Shown: positions 42,773-51,234 of the stretch, piece after piece | Layout of the letters: each line of letters begins with the position of its first letter | Position numbering within the stretch: the stretch's first letter is position 1 | Assembly: GCF_019720895.1 (NCBI RefSeq) | Contig: NZ_JAHKSH010000005.1 | Coordinates: 186,001-250,000 of the forward strand | Direction of reading: 5' to 3' | DNA length: 64,000 nucleotides | Origin: Microbacterium salitolerans | Lineage (GTDB): Bacteria > Actinomycetota > Actinomycetes > Actinomycetales > Microbacteriaceae | Notes under the pieces: generated by a model | The model's database searches: none | The model's input: the letters and a program-made list of their open reading frames with translations, nothing else | Told to the model about the DNA's origin: nothing | Program-made: the position numbers and the translations under genes

Positions 42773-44038
42773 TCAGGCTCCTCGCTCGACGACGCGAGCG
42801 ACGGCCCGCTCGAGAATCTCCAGCCCCTCGTCGAGGTCGCCGTCCGGGATCGTCAGCGGCGGAATCAGCTTCACGACACGGCCGTCGGTGCCGCACGGGC
42901 CGATCAGCAGGCCGTTCGCGAATGACTCGGCCTGCACGCGCTTCGCGACGCCGCCGTCCGCGACGTCGAGAGCCTGCATCATGCCGACGCCGCGCACCTC
43001 CCATCCCTGATCCGGGTGCGCGGCGGCGATCGCCCCCAGCCGCTCGGCCATCCGCGTGCCCTTGGCGAGCACGTCGTTCATCAGCCCCTCGTCGGCGAAG
43101 TAGTCGAGCGCGACGGCGCCGGCCACGAACGACATGCCCTGACCCCGGAAGGTGCCGGTGTGCGCGCCGGGGCTCCAGTGCGCGTCGACCTCGGGCTTGT
43201 TGAGGTTCATCGCGATCGGCGTGCCGAAGCCGCCCAGCCCCTTGGCGAGCGTGATGATGTCGGGGTCCACGCCCATCCCGTCGAAGCTGAAATAGGATCC
43301 GGTTCGCCCGCAGCCCGCCTGGATGTCGTCGACGATGAACAGCGCGCCGACGTCTCGCGCGAGCTGCTGGAGGGCGCGCAGCCACTCCGCGCTGTGCACC
43401 CAGACGCCGCCCTCGGCCTGCACGGCCTCGACGAGGAACGCGGCCGGGGGCCGGAGACCCGAGGACGCATCGGCGAGCGCGGCGCGGTAGGCGTCCAGGC
43501 TGGCGATGCCGCCGCCCGGCGCGAACTCGTTGGGGAGGCGCACCACGTGATCCAGGGGCACGCCGGCCCATTTTCGGAACGCGTCGTTGGAGGTCGCGGC
43601 GAGCGCCCCGAGCGTCATGCCGTGAAAGCCGTGGGAGAACGCGACGACGTCCTGGCGTCCCGTCGCGAGCCGAGCGAGCTTCAGCGCCGCCTCGACCGCG
43701 TTCGTTCCCGTGGGACCCATGAACTGCATCCGGTGGTCCATCCCGCGCGGGGCGAGGATCACGTCGTGGAACCTGGTGACGAAGTCGCGCTTGGTCGTCG
43801 TGTACGTGTCGAGGCTGTGGGCGACGCCGTCGGCCTCGAGGAACGCGATCAGGGCCCGCTTCATGCGCGGGTTGTTGTGCCCGAAGTTGAGCACCCCTGC
43901 TCCCGCGAAGAAGTCGATGTAGCTGGTGCCGTCCTCGGCCACCTGACGGGCGTTGGATGCATGAGAGAAGACCGTCGGATAGGCGCGGCAATAGCCGCGG
44001 ATCTCTGATTCCCACTGCTCGAACGGACGAACGTCCAT
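42773..44038 (-). CDS. doeD: Class III aminotransferase, diaminobutyrate-2-oxoglutarate transaminase type (DoeD/EctB-like)
   Basis: A 421-residue PLP enzyme. Lys266 in TLAKGLGG binds PLP, Asp237 in IVDDIQAGCGRTG contacts the ring nitrogen, and GPTGTNAVEAALKLAR with SHGFHGMTLGAL are EctB-type features. In ectoine catabolism it converts diaminobutyrate to aspartate semialdehyde. No ectA or ectC is near, which argues for breakdown rather than synthesis. ATG 44038 has a strong GAGAGGAG 8 bases upstream. First enzyme gene of the doe-like operon. Confidence 0.86.
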   Translation of the reverse strand: MDVRPFEQWESEIRGYCRAYPTVFSHASNARQVAEDGTSYIDFFAGAGVLNFGHNNPRMKRALIAFLEADGVAHSLDTYTTTKRDFVTRFHDVILAPRGMDHRMQFMGPTGTNAVEAALKLARLATGRQDVVAFSHGFHGMTLGALAATSNDAFRKWAGVPLDHVVRLPNEFAPGGGIASLDAYRAALADASSGLRPPAAFLVEAVQAEGGVWVHSAEWLRALQQLARDVGALFIVDDIQAGCGRTGSYFSFDGMGVDPDIITLAKGLGGFGTPIAMNLNKPEVDAHWSPGAHTGTFRGQGMSFVAGAVALDYFADEGLMNDVLAKGTRMAERLGAIAAAHPDQGWEVRGVGMMQALDVADGGVAKRVQAESFANGLLIGPCGTDGRVVKLIPPLTIPDGDLDEGLEILERAVARVVERGA

Positions 44039-44063
44039 GCTCGGCTCCTCTCTCGGTTCCCGG

Positions 44064-44333
44064 CTAGGTGTCACTCACCTCGTGCGCGTCCTTCTCGGCG
44101 GCGCCGGTGACTCCCGCGTCGGCGCGGGGTGTCACGCGCGCACGCCACGACGCCCCGACGGCGTCGAGCTCGTTGCCGAGGCGCCCGGACATCAGGCGCT
44201 CGGACATCGCGAATGCGGGCACGCGATGGAGGTCGTGCCGCAGCGAGGACGCAGAGTCGAAGATGCTCCGCAGAGCGCCGATTCCGGCGCTGAGGACCCG
44301 CACTGCCGCCAACTCGCCTCCGATCCCGTGCAT
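44064..44333 (-). CDS. Small unknown protein heading the ectoine-type operon
   Basis: An 89-residue ORF with strongly G/C third positions, starting 9 bases after the -10 of a good promoter, so probably leaderless. The sequence is helical and mixed-charge (ALRSIFDSASSLRHDLHRV, then NELDAVGASWRARV) with no membrane segment or recognised family. It ends 25 bases before the transaminase start. It may be a small regulator or accessory protein of the operon, or may not be translated; a competing plus-strand ORF has no promoter or Shine-Dalgarno. Confidence 0.55.
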   Translation of the reverse strand: MHGIGGELAAVRVLSAGIGALRSIFDSASSLRHDLHRVPAFAMSERLMSGRLGNELDAVGASWRARVTPRADAGVTGAAEKDAHEVSDT

Positions 44334-44342
44334 CGTGCGAGG

Positions 44343-44371
44343 AGCCTAACCCCGGAGTGCGCGTTTGTCAG
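44343..44371 (-). promoter_or_regulatory. Promoter of the ectoine-type operon
   Basis: On the minus strand CTGACA (44371-44366), a 17-base spacer and TAGGCT (44348-44343), ending 9 bases before ATG 44333. It differs by one base from the -35 consensus and fits TANNNT. Confidence 0.65.
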
Positions 44372-44441
44372 CCGCTCTCCTCCGCTGTTCGCCGCGGGTC
44401 CGGCTTCCCGTCACACGGCACCGTGTGCCCCCGAAACCACA

Positions 44442-44474
44442 GAAGGCTCGGAACCGAAGCGGTTCCGAGCCTTC
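44442..44474 (-). terminator. Hairpin terminator downstream of tRNA-Ala
   Basis: A perfect 14-base stem GAAGGCTCGGAACC and complement around a 5-base loop, 56 bases beyond the tRNA 3' end on the minus strand and followed by TGTGGTTTCG. Confidence 0.8.
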
Positions 44475-44529
44475 CTGCCTGTCTCAACTCAGGAATGAGA
44501 AAATCCCCGGCGAGCGAGGATTTCTTCAG

Positions 44530-44602
44530 TGGAGCTAAGGGGATTCGAACCCCTGACCTTCTCATTGCGAACGAGACGCGCTACCAACTGCGCCATAGCC
44601 CC
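44530..44602 (-). tRNA. tRNA-Ala (anticodon CGC)
   Basis: A 73-base cloverleaf read on the minus strand: acceptor GGGGCTA pairing with TAGCTCC, D arm GCGC-AGTTGGTA-GCGC, anticodon loop TTCGCAA giving CGC for codon GCG, T loop TTCGAAT on an AGGGG/CCCCT stem, discriminator A. CCA is not encoded. The GCG codon is heavily used in this DNA. Confidence 0.97.
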
Positions 44603-44655
44603 TTACAACCCGAGCAACTTTACCAGAGGTCGGGGCGTGCTCCGAACCGAGGCGG

Positions 44656-45597
44656 TCACCCGACCGCGCGGCGCGCGAGCAGATCGCGCACGTGCTGCTC
44701 GATCTCGGCGTCGTCGACGACGCCCATCTGCGAGTACTCCTCGCTCGGCTTCTGCGGCGCGCGGGCCTCCGCGAGCGACACCGGCGCCTGCTCCTGGGCG
44801 AGCCGCATGCGCGCGTCCTCCTCGCGGGCCGCCTGACGCAGCTGCTCGCGTGCGCTGGCGGCACCCACCTGATCCGCCGCGCGCGATCCCGCGGTCGCCG
44901 TGAGCGGGGCGGGGAGCCGACGCGGCGTCCACCCGCGGTCGGCGGCGTTGATGAGCTGCTGCTCGACACGCGGCGCCCGCGCCACCTCGGCCACGGGATC
45001 CGCGACCCGCGCGGCGCGCGCATGCGAGGCGACGGTCACCATGCGACGTAGGAGGCTCAGTCCGGCGACGAGAGCGATCGCTCCCCCGGCGAGCCACGCC
45101 CACTGCGAGGTCGCGATCAGCTGCCACGCGCCGGCGGCGATGCCGACGAGCCCGAGGAACGCGAGCGTCGTGGCCGAAAGTCGCATGCGGCGGCGCGCCC
45201 GAGCCTGTCGGGCGAGCGGATCCGCACGAAGGGCCGCGACATGACGGCGCTCCTCCTCGACGGCGATCGCGCGCTGGAGGCGTTCGGCCTCGACCTCGCG
45301 CTTCTTCTGCGCGAGAACGGCCCGGTCGCTCTCCTCGCGGAGGCGGTCGTCCTCGGCCTCGAGCTTCCTCACGAGTCGATGCTGCCGGGCCGCCTCGCGA
45401 CGCGACAGCTCGACGCGCACCTCCTCGGGCGTCTCGCTCGTCTCGGCGAGCACGCGAAGCGCCTGATTGAGGCGCACAGCGTTGCGCTCGGCGGCGTTGT
45501 AGCGCATCTTGGCCTGCCAGGAGGGCACGAGGTAGACCAGCCAGAGCACGGCCACGACCACAGCGATCGCGCCGCCTCCGAGAATCTGCCCGCCCAT
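44656..45597 (-). CDS. Membrane protein with coiled coil, unknown function
   Basis: A 313-residue protein: one N-terminal transmembrane helix (AIAVVVAVLWLVYLVP), a long charged coiled-coil region (about 50-130, rich in Glu/Arg/Leu), two close transmembrane helices (about 142-185), then a hydrophilic, Ala/Arg/Gln-rich tail. No enzymatic motif. Similar proteins occur across Microbacteriaceae without known function. The coding start ATG 45597 is clear from the membrane anchor. It stands alone between the tRNA and the seven-gene operon. Confidence 0.75.
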   Translation of the reverse strand: MGGQILGGGAIAVVVAVLWLVYLVPSWQAKMRYNAAERNAVRLNQALRVLAETSETPEEVRVELSRREAARQHRLVRKLEAEDDRLREESDRAVLAQKKREVEAERLQRAIAVEEERRHVAALRADPLARQARARRRMRLSATTLAFLGLVGIAAGAWQLIATSQWAWLAGGAIALVAGLSLLRRMVTVASHARAARVADPVAEVARAPRVEQQLINAADRGWTPRRLPAPLTATAGSRAADQVGAASAREQLRQAAREEDARMRLAQEQAPVSLAEARAPQKPSEEYSQMGVVDDAEIEQHVRDLLARRAVG

Positions 45598-45684
45598 GCG
45601 CTCAACGGTATGGCAACGATTGCCCGAGGCCGGGGAGCCGTCGGCGTGTCGCTCTGCGATGACCCACCGGCACGTGGCGCGCCG

Positions 45685-46317
45685 TCAGCCCGCGAGGAAC
45701 GCGATGTCCCAGGAGGCGCCGCGACGCGTGTATCGCGCCCGGCGGCTCGGGCCGCGGTCCGACCCCTCCCAGAAGGTGATCTCGACCGGATGGAGCGCGA
45801 AACCCGCCCACGAGGCCGGCTGCGGTGGATCCGGAGTGTGCTGATCGAACCGCGCGTACGCGGCTTCGCGCTCGACTCGCGGACGCGTCGCCAGCTCGTC
45901 CGTGTTCACGGACGCGAGCAGCTGGAGGTATCGGCTGCGACGGGCGAATGCCACGCGGGCCTCCGACGACGTCGACGCGCGCATGTCGCCGCGCAGCACG
46001 AGCTGACGTGCCAGGTCCGGCCAGCGCACGACGATCGCGGCGGGCGGCCGCTCGCGCAGCTGCTGCGCTTTCCGTGTCTGCCCTTCGGTGTGGATCGTCA
46101 CGCTGTCGTCCTGCACGGCGGAGAGCAGCACCGTCCTCGCGTCTGGCGCCCCGACCGCGTCGACGGTCGCCAGCGTGCAGAGCGGGCGATCGGGATCATC
46201 GTTGCGCGGCAGCCATGCGCGGACGAGCGAGAACGGATCCGCGGGCACGCGGCCGTCCTGGACGGGGCGGTCCAGGCCGTCGGGCGCGATGTTCCCCGGC
46301 GCGCCGAGCGTCGTCAT
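45685..46317 (-). CDS. PNPOx-like FMN-binding oxidase (atypical PdxH relative)
   Basis: A 210-residue protein of the pyridoxamine-phosphate-oxidase fold: ARTVLLSAVQDDSVTIHTEGQTRKAQQL carries the FMN-binding strand-turn, and HPVEITFWEGS is the C-terminal signature. True PdxH enzymes then show an R-L-H substrate-binding motif; here it is SRRARY, so vitamin B6 synthesis is doubtful. It is the last gene of a seven-gene operon, overlapping the creatininase gene by ATGA, so it probably acts on an intermediate of that pathway. Confidence 0.75.
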   Translation of the reverse strand: MTTLGAPGNIAPDGLDRPVQDGRVPADPFSLVRAWLPRNDDPDRPLCTLATVDAVGAPDARTVLLSAVQDDSVTIHTEGQTRKAQQLRERPPAAIVVRWPDLARQLVLRGDMRASTSSEARVAFARRSRYLQLLASVNTDELATRPRVEREAAYARFDQHTPDPPQPASWAGFALHPVEITFWEGSDRGPSRRARYTRRGASWDIAFLAG

Positions 46318-47093
46318 GAGGTGAATGAGAATCGGCGGATCTCATCGAGTGCGCGGGCGACGAACTCCGCCCCCTCGTCCACGAGCTGCGCACCGTACTC
46401 GGCCGTCGCTCCCGTCGCGTCGCCGATCACGCCGCTCGGACCGAAGTCGTCCGACGTCCATCCGAAGCTCACGGGGAAGCCGTTGAATCCGATGGTCTCG
46501 AGTGCCGTGAGGTGCGCGGGCACATTGCGCACCGCCTGCGACATGTCGACGAGGTCGGGTCGCAGGGCGAGCATGACGCTCGTCTCGGAGTGGCCGGCGT
46601 GGATCCCCATGCCGTGTTCGTCGGGACCGCCGTCCGCGCCCCCGCCGGCACGCTGGGTTCCCGTCCCCATCGAGAACGTGCGCAGGCCGAAGCGGCGCCG
46701 GATCTCGCGGCCCACGACCTGGAGGAGCGCTGAGTTGCCGCCGTGCCCGTTGAGGAACACGAGAGTCCGCGCCGACGTCGCCGCGACGGAGCGGCCGATG
46801 TCGACAAGCGTGTTCCACGTGGTCGACGCTTCCATCCAGATCGTGCCGGGCGCCCAGTGGTGCTCGTCGCTCTTGCTCGACGTCATCGGCGGAAGGAGCC
46901 ACGCATCGATGCCCGATGCGACGGCGCGATCGACGGCGAGCGCCCCGATCGCCTCCGGGATCACCAGGTCCGTGCTCAGCGGCAGGTGCGGGCCGTGCTG
47001 CTCGAGAGCGCCGATGGGCTGCACGATGATCGACGAGGAGCTCAGCACCTCCGCGGCCACGGGCTGCGGCAGATCGGTGAGCAGGCGGCTCAT
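46314..47093 (-). CDS. Creatininase family amidohydrolase
   Basis: A 259-residue member of the creatininase/FAPy-hydrolase family of metal-dependent amidohydrolases. The metal motif IGALEQHGPHLPLSTD (about 27-42) has the conserved Glu and His, FLNGHGGNSALL gives another His region, and HAGHSETSVML the last ligands. Relatives open creatinine, riboflavin-precursor amides or formamidopyrimidines. ATG 47093 overlaps the FAD oxidase stop. In this operon a cyclic amide or amidine substrate is likely, but its identity is open. Confidence 0.84.
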   Translation of the reverse strand: MSRLLTDLPQPVAAEVLSSSSIIVQPIGALEQHGPHLPLSTDLVIPEAIGALAVDRAVASGIDAWLLPPMTSSKSDEHHWAPGTIWMEASTTWNTLVDIGRSVAATSARTLVFLNGHGGNSALLQVVGREIRRRFGLRTFSMGTGTQRAGGGADGGPDEHGMGIHAGHSETSVMLALRPDLVDMSQAVRNVPAHLTALETIGFNGFPVSFGWTSDDFGPSGVIGDATGATAEYGAQLVDEGAEFVARALDEIRRFSFTS

Positions 47094-48424
47094 CGGATGG
47101 ATCCCTTCTGCGGGCCGGCGTAGTCGGGGTCGAGCTTGCCGGGGTTCAGCAGGCCCAGGGGATCCGTCGTCTTGGCGAGCTCGACCGTGCGCGCCACTTC
47201 GAAGTCGACGTTCCACTGATGACAGTTGTGCACGCGCACGCCGATCGCCGTGAGGCGCTCGATCGCGGCCTCCACACCGTCCGGACCCGTGTACTCGGCG
47301 GCCAGCATGCCGATCGGAACGGAATGACCTGCCTCGATGTGCAGGAGCCCGCCGCCGATCGTCGACTGCACCAGATCGATGTCGTCAGCGAGGATGTCGC
47401 CGCCCACCTCGAGGTGGAAGTAGAAGCCGGGACGTGACCTCTGCAGCCATTCGATGGGGTGGTTGTAGCTGAGCATCGACAGCTTCGCCGTCTCGCGCGC
47501 CCCCTCGCGCACGTCCTCGATGCGCCCGCCCGCGCCCTCGATCAGATCGACGGCTTCATCGAGCGAATCGGGATGCATGATCGTGCGCAGACTGGATCGG
47601 CCCGGCACGATCGCGGCATCCTCAGGCAGAGCGCGCGTCACCTCCACCGTGTCCGCTGAGACGAGCCGCGGCGCCGGATCCAGCCGTCCGAGCTCGCGGA
47701 TCACCGACAGCGGTCCCGAGAAATCGGGGAACGACGCGTACACGGCGCGCCACGCGACGATCGGATCCAGCCGCACGGTCGCCCGCGCGATGATGCCGGC
47801 TGTTCCGTAGTTGTGGACGTACCGCTGTGCGTCTTCGCCCTCCACATGCACCAGGCCCGGGGAATCGGCGTGGACGACATCGAGCGCGGCGACGAATCCC
47901 TCGTGATTCGCGCCGTGGACGATCGTGCCCGTCCCACCGGATCCGCCCGCGAGGAACCCGCCGATCGAGGAGTTCATGGTCGAGGGGTACATCCACAGCT
48001 CCTGACCGTGCTCGCGCGCCGCCTGCTCGAGCTGCCCCAGGGTCGCGCCGGCTTCTGCCGTGATCACGCCCTCGCCAACGTCCACGATGGCTCGCGCCCG
48101 CGAGACGTCGAGCACCAGCCCGCCGGCGGAGGGGATGGCCTGCCCGTAGTTCCCGGTCCCCTTCCCACGCGGGGTGACGGGGATCCCGCGCGCGACCGCG
48201 AGCTCGACGACCTGAGCGATCTGCTCCGCCGTCGACGGGAACGCGACCAGCTCGGCCACGCCCAGGGGAAGCAGCTCGCTGATGACCGGCGACATGCGCG
48301 CCCCGTCGACCGACGCGCGCTCGAGCATGCGCGCATCGGCGGAGACGCCGCGCGCCCCGAGGAGATCGACGAGATCGTTGTGGAGTTCCTGCACCGCGGT
48401 CCGCTGCGTCGTCACGGGGCTCAT
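47090..48424 (-). CDS. FAD-binding oxidoreductase (GlcD/PCMH type)
   Basis: A 444-residue flavoprotein. The PCMH-type FAD domain covers about 50-225 (VAFPSTAEQIAQVVELA, TPRGKGTGNYGQAIP, MYPSTMNSSIGGFLAGG), followed by a D-lactate/glycolate-oxidase-like C-terminal domain ending in LGLLNPGKLDPD. Family members oxidise 2-hydroxy acids or similar. It is translationally coupled on both sides (ATGA overlaps with the binding-protein gene and the creatininase gene), so it belongs to this catabolic operon. Confidence 0.86.
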   Translation of the reverse strand: MSPVTTQRTAVQELHNDLVDLLGARGVSADARMLERASVDGARMSPVISELLPLGVAELVAFPSTAEQIAQVVELAVARGIPVTPRGKGTGNYGQAIPSAGGLVLDVSRARAIVDVGEGVITAEAGATLGQLEQAAREHGQELWMYPSTMNSSIGGFLAGGSGGTGTIVHGANHEGFVAALDVVHADSPGLVHVEGEDAQRYVHNYGTAGIIARATVRLDPIVAWRAVYASFPDFSGPLSVIRELGRLDPAPRLVSADTVEVTRALPEDAAIVPGRSSLRTIMHPDSLDEAVDLIEGAGGRIEDVREGARETAKLSMLSYNHPIEWLQRSRPGFYFHLEVGGDILADDIDLVQSTIGGGLLHIEAGHSVPIGMLAAEYTGPDGVEAAIERLTAIGVRVHNCHQWNVDFEVARTVELAKTTDPLGLLNPGKLDPDYAGPQKGSIR

Positions 48425-49596
48425 TCGGGCAGGCCGATCGTCTCGTCGAGGAACTCATTGGTGTAGATGTCCGCCGGTTCGAGCTCGGCATCGACATCTG
48501 CGGCGATCTCCTGGAACAGGTCCATCCCCGTGTCGAAGAACTCCTCGACGCGCGCCGGGTCGAAGTCGCCGATGTACCCGTTGTCCCCGTTCGACACGAT
48601 CTCCTCGGCGATCAGGGTGCCCACGGCGTACTCCGCGACGCCCTGCGAGTACGTCCATCCGTTGTTGTACGCGTCGACGAGCTCGAGGATCAGCTCGATG
48701 GTGTCGTCCGGGTCGGCGTAGAAGTCGACCTCGGTCTGCTGCAGGATCGGCACGAGCTCCTCGAGGCAGGGCGACAGCTCGTCGAGCTCGTCCGCACGCA
48801 CCGAGAGCGCCGATCCGTAGATGTCCCAGCCCGCGTCCGCGATGAGCGCGTAGTCGACCGGCGCGCCCCAGGCGTCGACCTCGTTCTCGTAGATGTACGG
48901 CTCGGCGGACGCGAACCCCTGCTGTGCCGCGACGCCGCCATCGGAGACGAACGACGCCGGGGTGCCGTCGTAGCCTCCGTCGGTGATCGACTCCGGCACG
49001 ATTCCGGACGCGATGAGGTACTCCATGTACGCCGCCCCGCCGAAGTAGCGCCACGCGCCGCCCGATTCCTCCAGGGCTGCGGCGAGGTCGTCGATCGTCT
49101 CGACGTCCGGATACGTCTCGGGGTCCCACATCACCATCTGCGGGTTGACGTCCATCTGCGTCATCACGCCGATGACCGGGGTGATCGCCGAGCTGGAGAT
49201 CGCGGCGTCCGAGTGCACGTAGCCGAGAGTGATCGTCTCATCCTGATACATGAGCGACTGCACGGCGCTGTAGCCGACCGCCGGACCGCCGGCCCGCACC
49301 TCGATGTCGACGCCGGTGTAGGCATCGTCGACGAGGAGCGGCGACGACACCGACTTGCTGTCGGCGTCGATCGTGGGGTCGTCGCCGATGAGGTTCAGGA
49401 CGTGGCCGTGCTCGGCCTGCGGATTCCAATCCGTCTGAATGACGATCGTCTCCGGGCAGACGCCGGAGAGGTCGAGCGCGCCGACCTCCAGGTCGGAATC
49501 GGCGTCGGCGGTCGTCGCGCTCGAGCAGGCGGCCAGCGCCAGGGCGATGACGCTCATCGCGGATGCGGTGGCGAGTGTGCGGCGTGTCGGTGTCAT
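48421..49596 (-). CDS. ABC transporter substrate-binding lipoprotein (NMT1/TauA-like)
   Basis: A 391-residue exported lipoprotein: signal MTPTRRTLATASAMSVIALAL followed by the lipobox LAAC, then a periplasmic-binding-type fold resembling SsuA/TauA/NMT1 proteins (TDWNPQAEHG, GYVHSDAAI, IVPESITDGGYDG). Such proteins feed pyrimidines, sulfonates, nitrate or riboflavin-like compounds to NitT/TauT importers. Acidic overall. ATG 49596 has an AGAAGAG Shine-Dalgarno. It lies 25 bases after the permease gene. Confidence 0.86.
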   Translation of the reverse strand: MTPTRRTLATASAMSVIALALAACSSATTADADSDLEVGALDLSGVCPETIVIQTDWNPQAEHGHVLNLIGDDPTIDADSKSVSSPLLVDDAYTGVDIEVRAGGPAVGYSAVQSLMYQDETITLGYVHSDAAISSSAITPVIGVMTQMDVNPQMVMWDPETYPDVETIDDLAAALEESGGAWRYFGGAAYMEYLIASGIVPESITDGGYDGTPASFVSDGGVAAQQGFASAEPYIYENEVDAWGAPVDYALIADAGWDIYGSALSVRADELDELSPCLEELVPILQQTEVDFYADPDDTIELILELVDAYNNGWTYSQGVAEYAVGTLIAEEIVSNGDNGYIGDFDPARVEEFFDTGMDLFQEIAADVDAELEPADIYTNEFLDETIGLPE

Positions 49597-49621
49597 GTGC
49601 AATCTCTTCTCAGGAGGGCGG

Positions 49622-50467
49622 TCAGGCTTTCGTCGCGTCGTACCAGCGGCCGACGGCGACCTTGGACAGCAGGCCGAAGCCCACGAAGATGGCGACGCCG
49701 AGCAGCGCGGCGACGACGACGGAGGCGTAGAGCTCTGCGGCGAGCAGGCGCGAGGTGTATGCGCTCATCAGCGACCCGAGGCCGGGAGTTCCGCGCCGGA
49801 AGAAGTAGTCGCCGACGATGGCGCCGACGATCGACAGGCCCGCGGACGTGCGCAGCCCGACGAAGATCGACGGGAGCGCCGCCGGCAGCTGGAGCTTGCG
49901 CAGCGTGGTCCAGCGGCCCGCGTGCTGCAGTCGGAAGAGCTCCTGCTGGGACTTCTCGACCGACTGCAGACCGAACAGGGTGTTCGACACCATCGGGAAC
50001 AGCGCGATGAGGACGCAGACGATCACGCGCGCCGGCACGCCGTAGCCGAACCAGAACCCGATGAGCGGCACGAGCGCGAGCATGGGGATGCACTGGAGGA
50101 TGACCGCGTAGGGGTAGAGCGAGCGCTCCGCCCACTTGGCTTGGAGCATCACGATCGCCCAGCCCACGCCGAGGACGACGGCGATCGCGAGGCCGATGAA
50201 GGCGACGAGCGAGGTCTGACCGAGCGCCGCGAGGATCTCCGGGAACACGGCCGGGTCGAACAGGCCCTCCGTGAAGACGCGGTGCGGTGCGGGAAGCAGG
50301 AAGCTGCGGTCGCCGAGCAGCGAGCTCGCTGCGGTCCACACCGCCAGAAGAACTGCGAGCACGATGAGCGGCGGCCACACGGTCGCGATCCAGGTGCGCT
50401 GCCGACGGACCGGCGGCTCGGGCGCGGCGGCCGGCGTCGCCGCGGCGGCTTCGACGATCTGAGTCAT
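49622..50467 (-). CDS. ABC transporter permease (NitT/TauT family)
   Basis: A 281-residue permease with about six transmembrane helices. The ATPase-contact loop is QELFRLQHAGRWTTLRKLQLPAALPSIFVGLR, with the EAA-like features of this family, and SIVGAIVGDYFFRRGTPGLGSLM is a NitT/TauT hallmark. ATG 50467 overlaps the ATPase stop (ATGA). It forms the membrane pore of the importer encoded with its neighbours. Confidence 0.91.
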   Translation of the reverse strand: MTQIVEAAAATPAAAPEPPVRRQRTWIATVWPPLIVLAVLLAVWTAASSLLGDRSFLLPAPHRVFTEGLFDPAVFPEILAALGQTSLVAFIGLAIAVVLGVGWAIVMLQAKWAERSLYPYAVILQCIPMLALVPLIGFWFGYGVPARVIVCVLIALFPMVSNTLFGLQSVEKSQQELFRLQHAGRWTTLRKLQLPAALPSIFVGLRTSAGLSIVGAIVGDYFFRRGTPGLGSLMSAYTSRLLAAELYASVVVAALLGVAIFVGFGLLSKVAVGRWYDATKA

Positions 50468-51234
50468 GCGTGGGCCCCCTTGAGAGCGTGTGAGACGCGT
50501 CCGACGAGCTCGCCGAACTCGGCGGAGAAGCGGATCTCCGGGTCGCGCGGCATGTCGAACGGCACGTCCACGACGTCGACGATCTGGCCGGGGCGCCCCG
50601 ACATGACGACGACCCGGGTCGAGAGGTAGACCGCCTCGTGCACCGAGTGCGTGATGAACAGACCGCCGAACCCACGCCGGACGAACAGACGCAGGAGCTC
50701 GTCGTTCAGCCGCTGACGCGTGATCTCGTCGAGCGCACCGAACGGCTCGTCGAACAGGAAGAGATCCGGATCGAGGGTGAGGGACCGGGCGAGCGACGCG
50801 CGCATCTTCATGCCTCCCGACAGCTGGCGCGGCATCGACGCCTCGAACCCGGTGAGACCGACGAGGTCGATCGCACCCTGCGCCGCCGCGGCGCGCTCGG
50901 CAGACGTCTGTCCGTTCAGTTCGGCGAGAAGCTCGACGTTCTTCTTCACGGTGCGCCACGGCAGGAGCGTCGCGTCCTGGAAGACGAATCCGACGCGATC
51001 GGTGCGCGTGTCGCACGCCCCCTCCGTGTGGGATTCGAGCCCGGCCGCGATGCGCAGGAGCGTCGATTTTCCGCACCCGGAGGGGCCGACGACCGTCACG
51101 AGCTCCCCTCGGCGCACGGTGATGTTGACGTTCTCGAGCGCGACGGTTCCGTCGTCGTAGGTCATGCCGACGTCGCGGAACTCGACAAGCGGATCGCTCG
51201 CCGTCTCCCGGTCGTCGAGGATCGCAGTGCTCAT
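50464..51234 (-). CDS. ABC transporter ATP-binding protein (NitT/TauT family)
   Basis: A 256-residue ABC ATPase. Walker A GPSGCGKST, Q-loop VFQDATLLPW, signature LSGGMKMR, Walker B LFLFDEPFGALDE, and switch His in ITHSVHEAV. LLPW and the MKMR after the signature are typical of TauB/SsuB-type subunits. ATG 51234 overlaps the amidohydrolase stop and the stop overlaps the permease start, so it is tightly coupled within the operon. Confidence 0.93.
   Translation of the reverse strand: MSTAILDDRETASDPLVEFRDVGMTYDDGTVALENVNITVRRGELVTVVGPSGCGKSTLLRIAAGLESHTEGACDTRTDRVGFVFQDATLLPWRTVKKNVELLAELNGQTSAERAAAAQGAIDLVGLTGFEASMPRQLSGGMKMRASLARSLTLDPDLFLFDEPFGALDEITRQRLNDELLRLFVRRGFGGLFITHSVHEAVYLSTRVVVMSGRPGQIVDVVDVPFDMPRDPEIRFSAEFGELVGRVSHALKGAHA

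Noticed and set aside
41569-44038. Ectoine biosynthesis cluster (because of the EctB-like transaminase)
   Set aside because: No ectA acetyltransferase or ectC synthase gene is adjacent; the DoeA-like hydrolase and aldehyde dehydrogenase point to breakdown.
44037-44498. Plus-strand ORFs opposite the small protein at 44064-44333
   Set aside because: No promoter or Shine-Dalgarno and atypical composition; the minus-strand ORF has strong G/C third positions and a good promoter.
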